From: Triticum aestivum
Taxonomy: Eukaryota; Streptophyta; Magnoliopsida; Poales; Poaceae
Direction of reading: 5' to 3'
Assembly (NCBI RefSeq): GCF_018294505.1
Contig: NC_057813.1
Coordinates: 321,369,191 to 321,433,190 of the forward strand
Length of the DNA: 64,000 nucleotides
Translations under genes and position numbers: made by a program
Notes under the pieces: model-generated
What the model was told of the DNA's origin: nothing
The model's database searches: none
The model's input: only the letters and a program-made list of their open reading frames with translations
In this document: one piece after another, positions 60,271 to 64,000 of the stretch
How positions within the stretch are numbered: the stretch's first letter is position 1
Layout: the number at the start of each line of letters is the position of its first letter

Positions 60271-61515
60271 ATGGACGGCCGTCGCGGCTCCTCCTCTCCC
60301 TCCCGTAGCGCTAAGACAGGCGATTGGGAGAAGTGTTCTGTTCCCCATAGCCGATTGGTGGAGTTGCAGACCAAGGGGTTTCTCCCGCTTGCGTACATGG
60401 TCCCCGTTTGAGCCGGACTAGCCACTTATAATGGCGGGGTGCAAGCAGAGAGTTTGCCCAACCCGTCCAAGGGGGAGCGGGTATGCCTTGTCCCTTACTT
60501 GCTGAGGGGACTTGGATTTCCAATCCATCCGTTCCTCCGTGGGCTCCTGGAGTTCTATGGCCTCTAGCTATTTCTGGGTTGTGAAGCTCATTTCGAGCTA
60601 TGGAAGAGGCTATTCTGCCTCGTACCCTGCACTCAGGAGGGGTCGGTATATCAAGTGGGTGGAGACGAAATATGGCGCATCGCTGGGACCAGATACCTAT
60701 CCGGTACTCCGAAGAAGACATCCGAAGACTGGCCTTCGGAGTGGTTTTATATGGAGGACATCCCCCTTCCGGACCCTATTCGGATGGTCCTTCCTGAGTT
60801 TGTAAATGTCTCGTTGAAGAAACGCCAAAGCTGGCGCCCTCGGAGCCCCCAGGAGGAAGATAACAGAGAAGTCCCTTTCATGATGGACAGGATAAAGATG
60901 TTGGCCAAATCAGGGCTGACCATAATTGAGGTTATGTCAATATGTATAATACGGGGAGTGCAGCCACTTCAATATCGGGGGAAACCCATGTGGCACTTTA
61001 ATGGAGAAGATGATGCCACCCGCTGCGGCCGCAAAGGTTCGGACTCCGCCGCCGCTCTAGCAAAAATACTGTCCGATTTGTACAAAGGAGAAGAAGAGGA
61101 GTTCATTCGTATCAAGCCACAGGATGGATTCTCCATGTACAACCCCCCAAGCTGGGTGAGCTGCTATCTTTTATTCCAGTCTTTAGCACGAAAAGCTATG
61201 AGGGAGGTTCACAGCCCGTCTCCACAGCCAGAGGACCCCGACCGGGCCCTCGACCCCGGACTTAAAGAAGATCCGGACACATTTGTGGAGCTCGTCGACA
61301 GGACATTTTAACAGTTAAGCTGTGATGGTGCTTTGGTGGCCATGATAGCTGATTATCCTGGCCTACTCCCTGTATCACATGTAAGTAAAACCGGAGTCCC
61401 AACTTGCAAGAAGGATCCCCTCTCTGCGCCTTACCCACCGCTCATGTATTGCGTTCTACAGGGAAGGCCATCAGGACACCACGCCGAACCTGCGGTGACT
61501 CGTCAACAAGGGGCA
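60271..61515 (+). pseudogene. Element H antisense ORF (PF04195-like)
   Basis: The ATG at 60271 begins MDGRRGSSSPSRSAK, matching the start in B2. A TGA interrupts after AYMVPV (60408-60410), the codon position where B2 also has TGA. The domain follows: LLRGLGFPIHPFLRGLLEFY. A small loss then removes the PASILHIAGF block, leaving LFLGCEAHFELWKRLFCLVP. A long open piece (60655-61311) covers VGGDEIWRIAGTRYLSG, MWHFNGEDDAT and the acidic SPQPEDPDRALDPG stretch. A further segment near 61333 ([14 protein letters not shown]) continues to the junction with I. The better continuity here than in B2 suggests that at least part of the first 1 kb is a single exon. Function unknown. Confidence 0.72.
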
Positions 61516-64000
61516 CCGATGGATTGCTTATCGAAGTATGGAGGGAACATTGAATGCGCCAGTAAGTCGATTTTGCTTACCACGCCAGAAGGAAGAAGGA
61601 TCAAGTATGTATCCCGGCATGTGCCGAAGAGGACTCAAGTAAATTCCTTATTAGGAGTTGTACAGGAGGAAGTACCAGTGGTGAAGGATTTTCCTGACGT
61701 ATTTCCGGAGGAGTTGCCAGGCATGCCACCGGATAGGGACATTGAGTTTTTGATTGAGCTTTTGCCAGGCACAGGGCCAATATCAAAGAGACCGTACAGG
61801 ATGCCCGCAAAAGATTTGGAGGAAATTAAGAAGCAAATTAAGGAGTTACTGGATAAAGGCTATATTCGCCCAAGTTCTTCACCTTGGGGATCGCCAGTGC
61901 TTCTAGTGGAGAAGAAGGATGGATCATTAAGGATGGTTGTTGATTATCGAGGATTGAATGAAATGACAATCAAGAACAAGTACCCACTACCGATGATCAA
62001 TGACTTGTTTGACCAATTACAGGGAGCTAAGGTATTTTCCAAGATCGATCTGCGATCAGGATACCACCAGTTGAAGATTCGAGAGCAGGATATACCTAAG
62101 ACGGCTTATAGCACTAGGTACGGGCTGTATGAGTATACCGTTATGTCATTTGGTCTGACTAACGCACCTGCCTATTTCATGAACATGATGAACAAGGTGT
62201 TTATGGAGTTTCTGGATAAGTTCATCGTGGTGTTCATTGATGGTCTACTCGAAGAATGAAGAAGAGCATAAGGAGCATTTGCGTTTGGTACTAGAGAAGC
62301 TCAGAGAACATCAGTTATACGCCAAGTTCAGCAAATGTGAGTTCTGGTTAAAGGAAGTTGGATTTCTCGGACATGTGATATCTGGAGAAGGAATAGTGGT
62401 AGACCCCACCAGAGTTGTCACCGTGACAAACTGGGAAGCCCCAACAACAGTTGGAGAGATCCAGAGTTTTCTTGGACTAGCAGGATACTACCGGAGGTTC
62501 ATTGAGAATTTCTGGAAGATTGCGAAGCCCATGACGGAATTGTTGAAGAAGGACACCAAGTTTAAATGGACTGAGGAATGTGAGGCCAGTTTCCAGGAGT
62601 TGAAGAAACGTTTGGTTACATCGCCAGTTTTGATTCTGCCCGATCAACGCAAGGATTATGAAGTATATTGCGACGCTTCTCGTCGGGGACTTGGAGCAGT
62701 GCTTATGCAGGAGGGAAGAGTTGTTTCATATGCCTCACGACATCTTAAGCCCCATGAATTGAATTATGCTACACATGATTTGGAGTTAGCAGCCGTAGTG
62801 CATGCACTGAAGACATGGAGACATTTTCTCATCGGGAACCATTGTGAGGTGTACACGGATCACAAGAGTTTGAAGTACATCTTCACGCAGAAGGAGTTGA
62901 ATATCAGGCAAAGGAGATGGTTGGAGCTCATCAAGGATTATGATATGAGATTGCATTATCACCCCGGAAAGGCTAACGTAGTAACTGATGCGTTGAGCCG
63001 CAAAAGCCATGTCAATACACTCATGACCGGAGAGTTACCCAAGGAGTTAGCCGAGGACCTTCACAAGCTATGTTTGGAGATAGTTCCGAGAGGCTATGTA
63101 GCATCATTGGATATACAGTCTACCTTGATGGATAAGATCAGACAAGCTCAAAAGACTGACAAGGAGGTTGTTGAAATAAAGGAGAAAATGAGCAAAGGAA
63201 AATATAAAGGATTTCACGAGGATGAGCATGATACCCTATGGTTTGAGGACCGCGTTTATGTGCCTAATGACCCGGAGATCAGGGAGTTGATTCTGCAAGA
63301 GGCCCATGCTTCGCCGTACTCGATTCACCCAGGAAATACCAAGATGTATTTGGATTTGAAGGACACTTTCTGGTGGACCGGAGTGAAGAAGGATATTGCG
63401 GAGTATGTAGCCGTTTGTGATGTATGTCAGAGAGTGAAGGCAGAGCATCAGAAGCCAGCAGGATTCCTACAGCCGTTGCCGATACCCGAATGGAAGTGGG
63501 ATAAGCTAGGCATGGATTTTATCACGGGATTGCCCAGGACTCGTACAGGCTATGACTCGATATGGGTTGTAGTCGATCGTTTGACGAAGGTAGCTCATTT
63601 CATTCCAGTGAAGACCACTTACGCCAGTGCTAAGTTGGCCAAGATATACATGACCAGGATCATATGTCTGCATGGAGTTTTGAGGAACATTGTATCAGAC
63701 AGTGGAACCCAGTTTACCTCAAAGTTCTGGAATCAGTTGCACGAAACTTTAGGTACCAGGCTAGAGTTCAGTACAGCCTTTCATCCGCAAACAGATGGAT
63801 AGACCGAGAGAGTCAATCAGATTCTGGAGGACATGCTGAGAGCTTGTGCGCTAGATTATGGATCTAGTTTGGATGAGAATCTGCCATATGCGGAGTTCTC
63901 TTACAACAATAGTTATCAAACCAGTTTGAAGATTGCCCCTTTAGAAGCTCTATACGGAAGGAGGTGCAGGACACCGTTGTTATGGGATGAAGTTGGAGAC
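61516..64000 (+). pseudogene. Element I: Tekay-type gypsy pol, 5'-truncated and running off the window
   Basis: Starts at the end of the protease region ([13 protein letters not shown], near 61519); the LTR, gag and most of the protease are missing. RT blocks ([16 protein letters not shown], then [18 protein letters not shown], then [15 protein letters not shown]) lead to FIVVFID, where about eight bases are deleted (near 62240). This removes the second catalytic Asp and shifts the frame. The second frame (62237-63802) carries the rest of RT, RNase H ([15 protein letters not shown]), the integrase finger with an intact CDVC, and D and D of the DDE core. A TAG at 63800 (TDG, then stop, then TERVNQ) precedes the third acidic residue. 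The protein resembles A closely in order and motifs. The 3' end lies outside the window. Confidence 0.9.

Larger units (their letters stand above)
59468..61515 (-). mobile_element. Element H: Fatima-like fragment, reverse orientation
   Basis: Its 3' LTR and 1.6 kb of the internal 3' region are present, reading on the minus strand. The antisense ORF of the element therefore lies on the plus strand. The 5' part is missing where element I begins (about 61515). The left flanking five bases are CCCAC; no partner copy was found, so it is truncated. Confidence 0.85.

Noticed and set aside
1..64000. Host protein-coding genes, tRNA or rRNA genes
   Set aside because: Every long frame I could interpret is retroelement-derived, and I saw no tRNA cloverleaf or rRNA-like block. 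I cannot exclude a short host gene fragment in 52385-54359 or 57831-59467.

Overview
The window is intergenic, repeat-packed DNA from a large grass genome. The best fit is a member of the Triticeae (wheat, barley, Aegilops or rye group). I see no host gene, tRNA, rRNA or CRISPR array. Nearly every base can be assigned to LTR retrotransposons nested in one another. The organism call rests on a WIS/Angela/BARE-type Copia LTR, Fatima-like Ty3/gypsy LTRs and a Sabrina/WHAM-type LTR. These family names are recalled, not searched.

Layout, left to right. Element A (1-8031) is a Tekay-type chromovirus with one uninterrupted gag-pol frame and a 4.0 kb 3' LTR. It abuts element C, an LTR in two pieces (8032-9472 and 30139-30602) split by element B (9473-30133, perfect 5-bp target duplication). 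B is a Tat-lineage element with gag and protease but no reverse transcriptase or integrase, plus a long antisense ORF. B's 5' LTR carries a truncated Athila/Sabrina-type remnant (9626-11435). B's gag is interrupted by element B2 (11941-21907), a related Tat element with a full-length but stop-ridden pol and its own antisense ORF. Element D (30603-37667) is a decayed Angela-type Copia element whose 5' LTR was cut by C. D sits in element E (37668 to at least 52384), a Tat element whose pol is split by element F (42087-50438). F has 1.0 kb LTRs, a primer-binding site and a polypurine tract. Its single reading frame of about 1,440 codons matches no pol domain I can recognise. On the right are element G (LTR plus gag-protease, about 54360-59467), a reverse-oriented Fatima-like fragment H (59468 to about 61515) and a 5'-truncated Tekay-type pol I (about 61516-64000).

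Inferred nesting is E > D > C > B > B2, with F a separate insertion in E and A probably lying in C. LTR mismatches counted by eye agree: about 9% for B, about 4% for F and about 2.5% for B2, which sits inside B. Most coding regions are pseudogenes. The exception is A, whose frame is open although its integrase zinc finger lacks one cysteine.

The most notable signals are F's undescribed long frame and its dyad-bearing LTR minisatellite, and the antisense ORFs of B, B2 and H, each with a TATA-like box upstream of its ATG. B (gag-protease only) and B2 (pol with truncated gag) also look complementary.
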